A stretch of 64,000 nucleotides of DNA from an uncultured Corynebacterium sp. (GCF_946222835.1 NZ_CAMIHD010000008.1:39796-103795); one strand, 5' to 3'; counted from the stretch's first letter, positions 42,879 through 51,802 are shown. A program made the numbers and translations. The notes: generated by a model from the letters alone, not told the origin.

Positions 42879-43118
42879 ATGAGTATGCAGCAGCGACCGA
42901 ATAACCCCATTGCGCAGCGCAAGCAGCAGGTGCGAAAGCACTCCCGCAACGCCGTTGTGTGCGTGGCCGGCGGCCTCGGCGTGGGCGCAGTGCTGGGCGC
43001 GCTATCGGCTAGTTTCTGGGCCTGGATGTTGGTGGGCGCCATCGTCGCCGTGGTTGGTGGCGGCTATAACTGGTTTAAGATCCAAAAGATCGTCAACGAG
43101 AACCACAACCAGTACTAG
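42879..43118 (+). CDS. Small two-helix membrane protein
   Basis: A 79-residue protein with a basic Gln-rich N-terminus (MSMQQRPNNPIAQRKQQVRK), two hydrophobic helices separated by a short turn (about residues 24-63) and a polar tail. The Gly-rich helices suggest membrane insertion. Family unknown. The stop directly abuts the next ATG. Confidence 0.75.
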   Translation: MSMQQRPNNPIAQRKQQVRKHSRNAVVCVAGGLGVGAVLGALSASFWAWMLVGAIVAVVGGGYNWFKIQKIVNENHNQY

Positions 43119-43508
43119 ATGCCGGCACCGCAACCTAGCGGCCGCCCCGTCCGGATTGATGCCTGGGTGTGGGCCGTGCGCATGTTTAAAACCCGATCCG
43201 CGGCCGCGACGGCCGTGCGCGCCGGGCATGTCAAGATAAATGGCGAGGCCGTCAAGCCCTCCCAGCAGGTGGTGCCGGGCGACCGTGTGCGCGTGTGGCG
43301 CAATCACCACGAGCATGACCTTGAGGTCTTAGCGACTGTGGCCAAGCGCGTGGGCGCACCCGTGGCGCGTACGTGCTATACGGACCATGCACCGTCGCCT
43401 CCGCCCAAGGAATTTATGCCGTCGGTACCCGTGCGCCCACGCGGAGCGGGGCGGCCGACGAAGAAGGAGCGCCGCGATATGGAAAAATTCCGCGGCGGTT
43501 TCCGATAA
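43119..43508 (+). CDS. S4-domain RNA-binding protein (Hsp15/HslR-like)
   Basis: A 129-residue protein with an S4 RNA-binding domain (VRIDAWVWAVRMFKTRSAAA, HVKINGEAVKPSQQVVPGDR) and a basic C-terminal tail rich in Pro and Arg. E. coli Hsp15 rescues stalled 50S subunits, and this protein is the likely counterpart. ATG 43119 directly follows the stop of the upstream gene. It is convergent with the alarmone synthetase gene 10 bp away. Confidence 0.88.
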   Translation: MPAPQPSGRPVRIDAWVWAVRMFKTRSAAATAVRAGHVKINGEAVKPSQQVVPGDRVRVWRNHHEHDLEVLATVAKRVGAPVARTCYTDHAPSPPPKEFMPSVPVRPRGAGRPTKKERRDMEKFRGGFR

Positions 43509-43518
43509 TCAGCCGAAA

Positions 43519-44517
43519 CTAGCGGGCAGCGCGCAAAGCTTTCAGGCGCGCAGTAAGCCGGCGTTTGCGGCCCGGGCGATCGCCGGATTCGGCGGTGGCC
43601 TCGATATGCTGCTTGCCAAACTTATTGAGCAGCAGGTCGTCGATAAGCCGTACCTGGCCGGGACGGAAGCGGTAGCGCATGGCGTCGTGGACGTGAGCAA
43701 TATCGGTATCATCAAGCAGCTGCTCAAGCTGACCCAAATGACGCACTCCGTTTTGCTCCAGCAGCTCTGCCAAGAAGCGGTAGTGCTCCGAGCGCGAGAG
43801 CGGGAAGCGGTTGCCCAGGATGATGGCCAGTACGCCCGGCAGGGTCTCGGCGGTAAGTTCTACGTCCTTATCGGTTTCTGTATCTGGGGCCTTGAGTGCG
43901 GCAATCTCATCGAATTGCTGGTCCGCGAGCTCGATAAGTCCCGCGGCCAAGGTAAAGAGGCGGTCCACTTCGGGCGAAGGCGGGTTGGGGCCTTGCTTAT
44001 AGCGGATATCGTGTTCAAACTCCGCCCATGCGTGCTGCAGGACGGTACGAATCTGCACCTCAAAGGTCCAGCCTACATAGTCCGTGAGCTCTTCCATTGC
44101 GGCAGCGCTATCCTCGGTCACGGTGAGCACGAGGTGGTGGGAGCCGTAGCCAAAGCCGCCGGAGATGCGGGTTTCGGCAGCCTTATCCACGGAGCGTTCG
44201 ACCTTGAACGATTCCCCTAAAACGCTCAGCGCTTCTGGAATAGCAGTGGAGTGATATAGCGTTACGCGCACTCCCATCACATCGTGGATCTCTTGCCACG
44301 GCTGGGGGTAGACAAAGTCGCCGTTCTCGCGGCGCTTTTTGGCCTTGGCTTTAAGAGAGGGCCAGGTTTTGACGCGGGTGGAGACGCGGTCGAAGATGAT
44401 GCCGGCGTCATTGAGGAGATCCTCGATAGCGGTGCGGAAGTCCATCGCGGCGGTGGGGTGGCTGCGCGCCCACTCGTGATACTGGTTGCTCAGCCGCGAC
44501 ATCCTACTTTCCGGCAT
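43519..44517 (-). CDS. relS: Small alarmone synthetase (RelA/SpoT synthetase domain)
   Basis: A 332-residue protein with a (p)ppGpp synthetase domain and no hydrolase domain. Motifs are RVKTWPSLKAKAKKRRENG, HDVMGVRVTLYHSTAI, GFGYGSHHLVLTV and WTFEVQIRTVLQHAWAEFEH. The catalytic Glu and the GYxSxH-type nucleotide site look intact. A C-terminal helical region of about 110 residues follows. It resembles the RelS synthetase of C. glutamicum in content and neighbourhood. GAAAGGAG gives a clear ribosome site for ATG 44517. Confidence 0.88.
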   Translation of the reverse strand: MPESRMSRLSNQYHEWARSHPTAAMDFRTAIEDLLNDAGIIFDRVSTRVKTWPSLKAKAKKRRENGDFVYPQPWQEIHDVMGVRVTLYHSTAIPEALSVLGESFKVERSVDKAAETRISGGFGYGSHHLVLTVTEDSAAAMEELTDYVGWTFEVQIRTVLQHAWAEFEHDIRYKQGPNPPSPEVDRLFTLAAGLIELADQQFDEIAALKAPDTETDKDVELTAETLPGVLAIILGNRFPLSRSEHYRFLAELLEQNGVRHLGQLEQLLDDTDIAHVHDAMRYRFRPGQVRLIDDLLLNKFGKQHIEATAESGDRPGRKRRLTARLKALRAAR

Positions 44518-44527
44518 GGTGCTCCTT

Positions 44528-45145
44528 TCATAACTCCCGCGGGAATCCGTTAGACCATACTAGCGGGCGTGGGTGGAGCACGGTGCGATGACGGGGCACG
44601 CGCTCGATGGCGTTGGCAGCCAGCTGGCGAGCGTAGGTGTCAGGCAGGTGGGCAAAAGCAAAGAGCGTGGCGGAGTCCGGGACGAGGTAAGTCAGCGAGT
44701 GCGAGCGCAGGAGGCGGCGCATGTGTTTGTCCAGAACGGTAAAGGTCTCTGGGTGGGCTATCCAGGAAGAAATCGGCGCCCCGTGGGAGCGGACCTGCAG
44801 ACCTCCGAAGCGTACGGCGGAGGGAAGATCGCAGGCGGCGGGACGGGTCCAGAAACGCAGCCCCTGCGAATCGAGAGCGGCACGCTGCAGGTTATGGGAG
44901 GCATGATTCCAGGCCCGGCGCGCGGAGATATCCATGTCGGCGAGACCGCGGTGGCTGAGCCGGCGGAAGGTTTGCTTGCCGGGAAAGACAAGCGCCATAG
45001 ACAGGCTGGGGGAGAGTTGGATGGTGGCGAGGGAGTCGCAAAAGCCGTCGTCGGAAAGCCGCTGTTCTTTCAGCCATGATCGGGCGAAGAGGGCAGGCAG
45101 CAGGTTTGCAGTGGTTGGGCGAGGCGGGCGCAGGGCGACGGTCAC
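44528..45145 (-). CDS. Conserved protein of unknown function
   Basis: A 205-residue soluble protein directly upstream of the alarmone synthetase, with 10 bp between them. No motif was recognised. Notable segments are TIQLSPSLSMALVFPGKQ, HRGLADMDISARRAWNHASH and LTYLVPDSATLFAFAHLPD. Codon use and GC pattern match neighbouring genes, so it is taken as real. GTG 45145 is preceded by TGGAGA. It might be co-transcribed with relS. Confidence 0.75.
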   Translation of the reverse strand: MTVALRPPRPTTANLLPALFARSWLKEQRLSDDGFCDSLATIQLSPSLSMALVFPGKQTFRRLSHRGLADMDISARRAWNHASHNLQRAALDSQGLRFWTRPAACDLPSAVRFGGLQVRSHGAPISSWIAHPETFTVLDKHMRRLLRSHSLTYLVPDSATLFAFAHLPDTYARQLAANAIERVPRHRTVLHPRPLVWSNGFPREL

Positions 45146-45221
45146 GGCGGATTCTCCAGTGGCGGTAGGATGCGGTCGCCTTTATTGGACTGGAGAAGAC
45201 GCCGTTTGGTTCCCAGGAAAA

Positions 45222-46553
45222 TTAAAAGGGTGGATCGGCGTCGAGCTGCAGTTCGGCAAAGAGCTTATCGGCTGGCCAAATGTCGATTTCTTGGCCCTTG
45301 GCCTGCAACTCCTCCGCGCGCTTTTCCTTGGAGGTCTTCTTGGCCCATTCGCCCACGATAAGCAGGGTGGTCTTTTTGGTGACGTTTTTGGCTACCTGGC
45401 CGCCGCGCTCGGCGATGCCCTGCCATAGCGCGCCCTTGTCATAGGGCTCGAAATCACCGGTAAGGGTGACATGCTGGCCGTAGAGCGCTCCTTCCGGATC
45501 CGCGTCCGCGTTGGGCTCCGGGATTGTGTCTGGGGTGGCAACGGCTTGCCACGGGGCGGGCCTGCTGGACTTTTTCTTTGCAGAACCGGCAGCGCGGGTT
45601 TGGTCGCGGAAGTCGGTGCCGGCGCCGAGGTCCGCACCGGAGGTGGGGGCGGTATGGGCGCGCAGAACGGGAAGGATGGCCGTGGACTCAAGGCGGCCAA
45701 GGGTGAACTCGCGGGCGGTGAATAGGTCGCGAATGCTGCCAGTGTGTCCAAAGCGTTCGGCTAAGCGAGCGATGATTTCGCCGGCGGCGCGGGCGTCTTC
45801 GGTGGCATCGTGGTGGCTAAAGCCCGGTGCGGAAAGGTGGGCTGCGACGGTGGGTAGCTTGTGGTTTCGCACCGAAATTACCTTTGCTTTGGAGGCGTCG
45901 CGGGCCAGTGCGAGGGAGCATGCCAGCGGCACGGTGGGTACCTCGGCACCCGCGGTAAGCAGGCCGGAGCGCAGTGCGGTGGAATCGAATTGGGCATTGT
46001 GCGCGACAAGCACGTCGCCGCCGAGGAAGTCGAAGAGCTCCTTGGCGACGTCGGCAAAAGCTGGCGCCCCTTCCACATCGCTCGCGGTAATGCCGTGGAT
46101 GGAGACGTTGATATCCGCAAAGTGCTCGAGGCCCGGCGGAGGAGTGCACAGCCAGGAACGGGAGTCGCTCTCTTGGCCATCGCGGAAGCGAACCGCGCCG
46201 ATTTGGCAGATGGAGCCCCAGTTATCATTGGCCGTTTCTACATCCACGGCGGTGAAATCGAGACCCGGGATGGTGGCGGTGGCGGAGGGGGCCTCGCCGC
46301 GCTGGGCGGCGGTGATGGCGCGGGCGACGGCCTGCGGGTCTTGGTGCGGGGCAAAGGAAATGGAACCGGCGGCGCCAAGGTCGAGGGCGCCGAAGCCGGT
46401 GGCGGTCGGTTCATTTACGCGCACGGCGTCGATGGAAACGAGCGGGATATCCTGCGTGGCGGGGGCGCCAAGGCTGGTGGCCAGCAGGGTGCGGTGGAGC
46501 ATGAGTTTATCCGCTGTGACATCGATGAGTACGCCGTGCGCGGGAAATGACAC
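45222..46553 (-). CDS. DEDD exonuclease with C-terminal BRCT domain
   Basis: A 443-residue protein in three parts. An N-terminal ~95-residue domain resembles a PH-like or DUF4429 module (VLIDVTADKLMLHRTLLATS). A DnaQ-type 3'-5' exonuclease follows with DVETAN, GITASDVEG, LVAHNAQFDSTAL and HHDATEDARA, giving all four acidic residues and the DEDDh His. A BRCT domain ends the protein (QHVTLTGDFEPYDKGALWQG, TTLLIVGEWAKKTSKEKRAE). GTG 46553 follows GAAAGG and avoids overlap with glgX; an upstream GTG would extend into it. Probably a repair nuclease. Confidence 0.88.
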   Translation of the reverse strand: MSFPAHGVLIDVTADKLMLHRTLLATSLGAPATQDIPLVSIDAVRVNEPTATGFGALDLGAAGSISFAPHQDPQAVARAITAAQRGEAPSATATIPGLDFTAVDVETANDNWGSICQIGAVRFRDGQESDSRSWLCTPPPGLEHFADINVSIHGITASDVEGAPAFADVAKELFDFLGGDVLVAHNAQFDSTALRSGLLTAGAEVPTVPLACSLALARDASKAKVISVRNHKLPTVAAHLSAPGFSHHDATEDARAAGEIIARLAERFGHTGSIRDLFTAREFTLGRLESTAILPVLRAHTAPTSGADLGAGTDFRDQTRAAGSAKKKSSRPAPWQAVATPDTIPEPNADADPEGALYGQHVTLTGDFEPYDKGALWQGIAERGGQVAKNVTKKTTLLIVGEWAKKTSKEKRAEELQAKGQEIDIWPADKLFAELQLDADPPF

Positions 46554-46566
46554 GAGGGGCCTTTCT

Positions 46567-48765
46567 CTAGGAGTCGAAAACGGGCGGCTCAACCTGACGC
46601 AAGATCAGCGTTGAACGCGGCTGCACCGTGATCGTACCCTCTGCCTCAATAAGGGTTTCCTCTGCGGGGTAGCCGCCGGAATCGGCGGTATCGACCATCA
46701 GTCGCCAGGTGGCACCGAGATCCTTGGTAGGCAGGGTGAACTCGATTTCGCCGTCGTGGGAGTTGAATATCATGATGAAGGAATCATCGGTGATGCGCTC
46801 GCCGCGGGAGGTGGTTTCCGTGATGGCATTGCCATTGAGGTAGACCATAAGGGCGCGGCCGAAGTCGTGGTCCCAGTCATCCTGGGTCATGAGGCGTCCG
46901 GAAGGAACCAGCCAGGCGATATCGCGTTCCTTTACATCCGCGCCGAGTGGGCCGCCGGCTAAGAAGCGCTTGCGACGGAAGACGGGGTGGTGGTTGCGAA
47001 TAGACAGCACGCGCTTGGTAAAGCCCAGCATGGCGGCGGACTTTTCCTCTTCCAGCATGGACCAGTCCATCCACGACAGCTCGTTATCCTGACAGTAGAC
47101 GTTATTATTGCCGTCCTGTGTGCGGCCGAACTCATCGCCATGCGAGAGCATCGGAGTGCCTTGGGAGAGTAGGAGAGTGGTTAGGAAGTTGCGCACCTGG
47201 CGGCGGCGCAGCTTGCGGACCTCGTCGTTATCGGTTGGGCCTTCTTCGCCGCAGTTCCAGGAGCGATTAAAGGATTCGCCGTCGCGATTGTCCTCGCCAT
47301 TAGCCTCGTTGTGCTTGTCGTTATAGGAGACGAGGTCGCGCAGAGTAAAGCCATCGTGGGCGGTAATGAAGTTGATAGAAGCGGTGGGGCGGCGGTCATT
47401 ATCGGCATAAAGATCCGAAGAGCCGGTCAGTCGGGAGGCGAATTCACCCAGGGTAGCGGGCTCGCCCCGCCAGAAATCGCGCACGGTATCGCGGTATTTG
47501 CCGTTCCATTCGCTCCAGATCGGCGGGAAGTTGCCTACCTGGTAGCCATCATGGCCAATGTCCCAGGGCTCGGCGATGAGCTTGACCTGGCTGACAATGG
47601 GGTCTTGCTGGACTAGGTCAAAGAAAGTAGCCAGCTTGTCGACGTCGTCAAGCTCCCGCGCCAAAGTCGCAGCCAAGTCGAAGCGGAAACCATCGACGCG
47701 CATTTCCGTGACCCAGTAGCGCAGGGAATCCATAATCATCTGCAGTGAGTGCGGGTGGCGCACATTGAGGGAATTGCCGGTGCCAGTGTAGTCCATGTAG
47801 TGGGCTTCATCGCCCTCGACGAGGCGGTAGTAGGCGCCATTATCGATGCCGCGGAAAGCAATGGTGGGACCCATGTGATTACCTTCTGCGGTGTGGTTAT
47901 AGACCACGTCGAGGATAACTTCGATGCCGGCCTCATGGAAGGCGCGAACCATGGTCTTAAACTCGGAGACCACCTCGCCTGGCTTCTTAGCAAAGGCGTA
48001 GTCATGGTGTGGGGCAAAGAAGCCGAAGGTGTTATAACCCCAGTAGTTACGCAGACCTAGGTTGCGCAGCCGATCATCTTGGAGGAATTGGTGCACGGGC
48101 ATTAGCTCAACGGTGGTAACCCCGAGCTCCTTGAAGTAATCAATGACGGCTGGGTGGGCCATGCCGGCGTAGGTGCCGCGCAGCTCTTCTGGAACGTCCG
48201 GGTGGGTCATCGTCATGCCCTTGACGTGGGTTTCATAGATGACCTTTTCATTATCCGGAATATGCGGGCGGTGATCGCTGCGCCAGTCAAAGAAAGGGTT
48301 AATGACCACGGAAAGCATGGTGTGGCCGAGCGAATCCTCCTCGTTGCGGCCGGTGCCGGGCTCTTCGGCGTGGATGTCATAGGAATACAGGGAAGCATCG
48401 CCGTCGAATTCGCCGTCAAAGGCGCGGGCATAGGGGTCAACCAGGAGCTTAGAGGGATCGCAGCGCAGGCCCTTTTCTGGTTCATAGGGGCCATAGACGC
48501 GGTAACCGTAGCGCTGCCCAGGGGTGACGTTAGGGAGGTAGATATGCCACACATGGGCGGTGACTTCGACCATTTCGATGCGTTCTTCCTCGCCCTCTTT
48601 GTCAATCAGGCAGAGCTCAACCTTGTCTGCGACTTCCGAAAATAGGGCGAAGTTGGTACCTGATCCGTCAAAAGTGGAGCCGAGTGGGGTGGGTTTTCCG
48701 GGCCAGATTTGGCGGCCGTAGCGCTCGGTGGGCGTGGGGATTGTGTCCATGGCGGGAGTGTTCAT
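46567..48765 (-). CDS. glgX: Glycogen debranching enzyme GlgX
   Basis: GlgX hydrolyses alpha-1,6 branches of phosphorylase-limit glycogen. The protein (732 residues from ATG 48765) has an N-terminal CBM48 module (PLGSTFDGSGTNFALFSEVA) and a GH13 barrel: VIYETHVKGMT, DVVYNHTAEGNHMGP, DGFRFDLAATLAR (nucleophile Asp), LIAEPWDIG (acid Glu), FITAHDGFTLRDLVSYNDKH (transition-state Asp). A C-terminal beta domain completes it. ATG 48765 is preferred over ATG 48777 because TATGCT stands exactly 7 nt before it. A TetR gene lies just upstream. Confidence 0.94.
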   Translation of the reverse strand: MNTPAMDTIPTPTERYGRQIWPGKPTPLGSTFDGSGTNFALFSEVADKVELCLIDKEGEEERIEMVEVTAHVWHIYLPNVTPGQRYGYRVYGPYEPEKGLRCDPSKLLVDPYARAFDGEFDGDASLYSYDIHAEEPGTGRNEEDSLGHTMLSVVINPFFDWRSDHRPHIPDNEKVIYETHVKGMTMTHPDVPEELRGTYAGMAHPAVIDYFKELGVTTVELMPVHQFLQDDRLRNLGLRNYWGYNTFGFFAPHHDYAFAKKPGEVVSEFKTMVRAFHEAGIEVILDVVYNHTAEGNHMGPTIAFRGIDNGAYYRLVEGDEAHYMDYTGTGNSLNVRHPHSLQMIMDSLRYWVTEMRVDGFRFDLAATLARELDDVDKLATFFDLVQQDPIVSQVKLIAEPWDIGHDGYQVGNFPPIWSEWNGKYRDTVRDFWRGEPATLGEFASRLTGSSDLYADNDRRPTASINFITAHDGFTLRDLVSYNDKHNEANGEDNRDGESFNRSWNCGEEGPTDNDEVRKLRRRQVRNFLTTLLLSQGTPMLSHGDEFGRTQDGNNNVYCQDNELSWMDWSMLEEEKSAAMLGFTKRVLSIRNHHPVFRRKRFLAGGPLGADVKERDIAWLVPSGRLMTQDDWDHDFGRALMVYLNGNAITETTSRGERITDDSFIMIFNSHDGEIEFTLPTKDLGATWRLMVDTADSGGYPAEETLIEAEGTITVQPRSTLILRQVEPPVFDS

Positions 48766-48772
48766 GCCCACG

Positions 48773-48778
48773 AGCATA
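48773..48778 (-). promoter_or_regulatory. Putative leaderless -10 element for glgX (TATGCT)
   Basis: TATGCT is followed by 7 nt and ATG 48765 on the minus strand. It overlaps the alternative ATG at 48777, arguing against that start. Confidence 0.45.
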
Positions 48779-48786
48779 ACTACTTT

Positions 48787-49326
48787 CTAGTCGCCAGCGC
48801 CGTGTATTAATCCGGTGTTAATAATGCGTACACCGCGTATGAGGTCAGCGCGATAGTCTGTATCGGGCGCCGCGCCGGTGGTTTCTGCAAGCTGGCGTTG
48901 GGACTGTTCCATCAAGGTGGCGCCAAGTACGAGGTGAATGGCTGATAGGGCGGCGGCGAGGTGGGAACTGTCAGCGGCCGGTGTACTGCGTGCGGCTGCA
49001 GCAGTAAAGGCTGCTACCAGGCGGTCCCAGGCAGGGGCTTGCGGGAGGGAAAGGCCGGCAATGGCCACCTCGGCACCATCGCGCCGGGCAAGCAGTAATT
49101 CACGAAGGTTGAGGCTTAGCTCTTCGAGCGACTCCCCTGAAATAGGGGCGATAATGTCTTCTGCCAAAGCCGCAATAAGCGCCTGCTTATTGGCAATGTG
49201 CCAGTACAGGGCGCCGGGGGCAACGTTGAGGGAAGAAGCAACGCGGCGCATGGTGACGTCGCCAAGCCCATAGGTATCAAGCAGGGAAAGAGCGGCGGCG
49301 ATAATACTCTCGCGATTGATATGCAC
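48787..49326 (-). CDS. TetR family transcriptional regulator
   Basis: A 179-residue regulator with an N-terminal TetR helix-turn-helix (SIIAAALSLLDTYGLGDVTM, RRVASSLNVAPGALYWHIAN) and a C-terminal helical ligand domain. The ALYWH form is close to TetR-class proteins. GTG 49326 is preceded at 7 nt by TACAAT. It lies 21 bp upstream of glgX in the same direction and may regulate it or itself; this is inference. Confidence 0.88.
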   Translation of the reverse strand: MHINRESIIAAALSLLDTYGLGDVTMRRVASSLNVAPGALYWHIANKQALIAALAEDIIAPISGESLEELSLNLRELLLARRDGAEVAIAGLSLPQAPAWDRLVAAFTAAAARSTPAADSSHLAAALSAIHLVLGATLMEQSQRQLAETTGAAPDTDYRADLIRGVRIINTGLIHGAGD

Positions 49327-49333
49327 CTTGGTG

Positions 49334-49339
49334 ATTGTA
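49334..49339 (-). promoter_or_regulatory. Putative leaderless -10 element for the tetR-type gene (TACAAT)
   Basis: TACAAT, 7 nt, then GTG 49326 on the minus strand. Confidence 0.5.
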
Positions 49340-49415
49340 CGGACTAGGACGAGCGGGGCGGTAGTTCACAGGTTCTTTTAATGGAGTCTCAATGTGATTT
49401 CCATCGTCGGGTTGT

Positions 49416-49488
49416 TAGTATTGCGAAGACAAATAAGAAGCTGCCCTAGGCGGCTTCACATTCGCAAGATTGATTCAGGAGCTTTCCC
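49416..49488 (+). promoter_or_regulatory. Promoter and hairpin leader of the 49489 lipoprotein gene
   Basis: TAGTAT (49416-49421) is a candidate -10. The predicted leader holds an imperfect hairpin, GAAGC...GCC with GGC...GCTTC (49437-49457), and then AGGAG as ribosome site before the TTG start. Confidence 0.4.
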
Positions 49489-50283
49489 TTGTCCTTTTTG
49501 ACCCCTGCCAAGAAGTCCCTTATCACGGTTGCGCTGGTTACCCCGCTGGCGCTGGCTGCGTGTGGTTCGGATGACAATGATGACTCCAAGAAGGCTGCCG
49601 CTACAACGGCGTCCAAGGCTTCCGAGGATAAGTCTGCGGATAAGTCCAAGGACAAAGATGCCGATAAGGATAAAGACAAGGAAAAGAATAAAGACAATAA
49701 AGACAAGGAAAAGGACCAGAACAAGGACGGCGAAAACAAGGACGCCGCAGCTGGTGCTGAGGGCGAGGATGCCGCTGGTGAGGGCCCGGATGAGCTGGCC
49801 AACCCCCTAAACAATGGCGAGGATCCTTTCGCTGGTGCAAAAGACATCAAGCCGATCGAGGGCGGCCAGGACGCCAATGATGGTGATAAGCAGGCCATCG
49901 AGCAGCTGGTCCGCGGCCAGCACGAGATCGATAATGTGAAGGAATACTTCAACTACATGCCGCAGCACGCCTGCCAGGCCGTGCGCGAAGGCCAGTCTCA
50001 GGAGTTTAGCCAGTACCAGCAGTACGTAGATAGTCTGCCGAACCAGTCCTTTGCCGAATACGCTAACACCATGCGCCAGCAGGGTGGCGGCAATGGTGAG
50101 GTAGAGAAGTTTGCTAATCAGCTGGAGTCCATCCCACAGTCGACCAAGCTGCAGTCCGTCAACGACATCGTTGTCAATGGTGACGATGCTTCTGCAACCG
50201 TGAGCGTGTCCAACTCTGAAGGCAACGAGACCTCCACGGTGCGCTTCCGTCGCGAGAATGGCAACTGGACCTTCTGTAACTAA
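49489..50283 (+). CDS. Lipoprotein with Lys/Asp-rich spacer
   Basis: A 264-residue protein with lipobox LAAC (Cys 25). An extreme low-complexity spacer of Lys, Asp, Glu and Asn follows (about residues 42-90). A C-terminal globular domain (about residues 130-264) contains YMPQHACQAVREGQSQEFSQ and ends in VRFRRENGNWTFCN. The last domain resembles the NTF2-like/DUF4878 type of mycobacterial lipoproteins, but I am not certain. The TTG start is supported by AGGAG 8 nt upstream. The spacer probably holds the domain away from the membrane across the wall. Confidence 0.8.
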   Translation: MSFLTPAKKSLITVALVTPLALAACGSDDNDDSKKAAATTASKASEDKSADKSKDKDADKDKDKEKNKDNKDKEKDQNKDGENKDAAAGAEGEDAAGEGPDELANPLNNGEDPFAGAKDIKPIEGGQDANDGDKQAIEQLVRGQHEIDNVKEYFNYMPQHACQAVREGQSQEFSQYQQYVDSLPNQSFAEYANTMRQQGGGNGEVEKFANQLESIPQSTKLQSVNDIVVNGDDASATVSVSNSEGNETSTVRFRRENGNWTFCN

Positions 50284-50770
50284 ATTGGCCCTTTCCCAGC
50301 ACCGGTTACCCCGCACCCTCGGTTTTGGTGCGGGGTTACTCGCGTGTGCGCTCCTAGTATTTGGTGTGGCCGGGGCGCTGTGGGGGCTTTTCCGGCCGAC
50401 GCTTACCGGCCGTGAGGTAGAAGATGGCGGTTATGCCATAGAGGCGATGGGCAGCGCCCAGTTTATCGCCTTCATTACTTTTGCCCTTATCACCGGCCTA
50501 CTCGGGCTGCTTTTGGGCTTGGGTGCGTATTTGCGCCGGCAGGGTCGTGGCCTGTCAATGCTCTTGTGGGTGGGCGTGTGTGCCTTGGCTGGGGCGGCCT
50601 CGTTCTATGTCTTTGGTGGGGCCACGGCCACGCATCCGCCAGAAAATCCAGGGGAGGTCGTAGAGTTTGCGCCGAATTTCTCTCCCGCTATTTCTTGGGC
50701 GGTCGCGCCCTTCATGGCGATGTTTTCTTATTGGTCCACGGCTTTTGTGAGCGCCGATGATGACTGGTAG
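50258..50770 (+). CDS. Four-helix membrane protein, unknown function (possibly DUF2567-like)
   Basis: A 170-residue protein with four predicted membrane helices (about residues 22-45, 66-90, 96-118 and 142-160) and no catalytic motif. ATG 50258 overlaps the lipoprotein gene by 26 bp; an in-frame TTG near 50285 would avoid overlap, and neither has a good ribosome site. The layout recalls mycobacterial DUF2567 proteins, but the match is weak. Confidence 0.65.
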   Translation: MATGPSVTKLALSQHRLPRTLGFGAGLLACALLVFGVAGALWGLFRPTLTGREVEDGGYAIEAMGSAQFIAFITFALITGLLGLLLGLGAYLRRQGRGLSMLLWVGVCALAGAASFYVFGGATATHPPENPGEVVEFAPNFSPAISWAVAPFMAMFSYWSTAFVSADDDW

Positions 50771-50779
50771 GCAGAGCGG

Positions 50780-51676
50780 CTAGGGCCATTCGACGGGGGA
50801 GGCGCCAGTTACCTCGCGTGCGATGTCATCGATGCCGTGCAGGATGTGTTTGAGCCCGCGGCCGATGGCACTAAAAAGCTGCGGCCGTGTAAGCCCAGCG
50901 GCGGTAATGGTAGCGGCATCCATTCGCACTTGCAGCCCTTCGTCGGTGTGGTGACAAAAAGCGACTGCGCCGTGGTGGGCGCGATTCCAGTCATTACAAA
51001 TGAGGAATAGGCGAGTAAATTCCGCTTCTTCCAGGCTGGGATCCCAATGCCCCTTGATGATGAGGCTCGGGCCGTTGTCCAGTGCAAAGGCAAAAAGGAC
51101 ATCGTTGACCCACGCGTAAATGGCGGTGGCGCCGTCGCTTTGGAAGCGTTGGATACCGATGAGCGGCAGCATCTCGGCCAGGCTATTGAGGGTGAAGGGT
51201 TCTAAGGGGGCGTCGGCAAGCGGGGCAAGCTCCGGCGAGGTGTCGCGGACGAGGCTGGGGTGGGTTTGGGCAAGCAGATCCATGAGCACCTCAGCGTTGC
51301 GCAGCGCCGGCAGGAGGAACGCCGCGAGTTGCTCGCGGCTGGGGGAGGTATCGGCCGGCAGGTAGCTATGGCCGGAGACGCTTACGCACTCGGGCTGGTC
51401 ATAATCGACCATTACGGCCGGTGAGAGGCAATCGTGATTCCATTCGTTGGCCAGGTGTGCAAGTTCGGATATCTCGCTGAGGTCAACGCCGCCGCGGGGG
51501 CTGGTGTGCAGGTGTAGCACCGGTTCTTCCAGTTGGTCTACAAAGATGAAGGTGGATCCGCCGGCCGCATGCGGAACTAGAAGCTCGCCAGAAGGTAGCA
51601 CCCAGCAGGAAATGTCTTTTTCCTGGGTGATAGCGCGGACGTGCGCGAGTAGAAGGGAAGGATCATTCTCGCTCAT
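50780..51676 (-). CDS. Tandem YbjN-like domain protein
   Basis: A 298-residue soluble protein made of two related YbjN-like halves. The first has LAHLANEWNHDCLSPAVMVD, and the second has LFLICNDWNRAHHGAVAFCH in the same place, with the shared N-x-WN core. YbjN proteins resemble secretion-chaperone folds, and their role is unknown. ATG 51676 has AAGGTGG 8 nt upstream. It is divergent from the his operon. Confidence 0.82.
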   Translation of the reverse strand: MSENDPSLLLAHVRAITQEKDISCWVLPSGELLVPHAAGGSTFIFVDQLEEPVLHLHTSPRGGVDLSEISELAHLANEWNHDCLSPAVMVDYDQPECVSVSGHSYLPADTSPSREQLAAFLLPALRNAEVLMDLLAQTHPSLVRDTSPELAPLADAPLEPFTLNSLAEMLPLIGIQRFQSDGATAIYAWVNDVLFAFALDNGPSLIIKGHWDPSLEEAEFTRLFLICNDWNRAHHGAVAFCHHTDEGLQVRMDAATITAAGLTRPQLFSAIGRGLKHILHGIDDIAREVTGASPVEWP

Positions 51677-51802
51677 CGCTGTCACCACCTTGAAGCTGTA
51701 TTGAGTCCGAGTCTATAGCCCAAACCGGCCCCCTCGCTGGCATTTGGGCATTAGGATATTGGTTTAATAATAGAAATCCGACGAACAGAATGAGAGCCGG
51801 GA

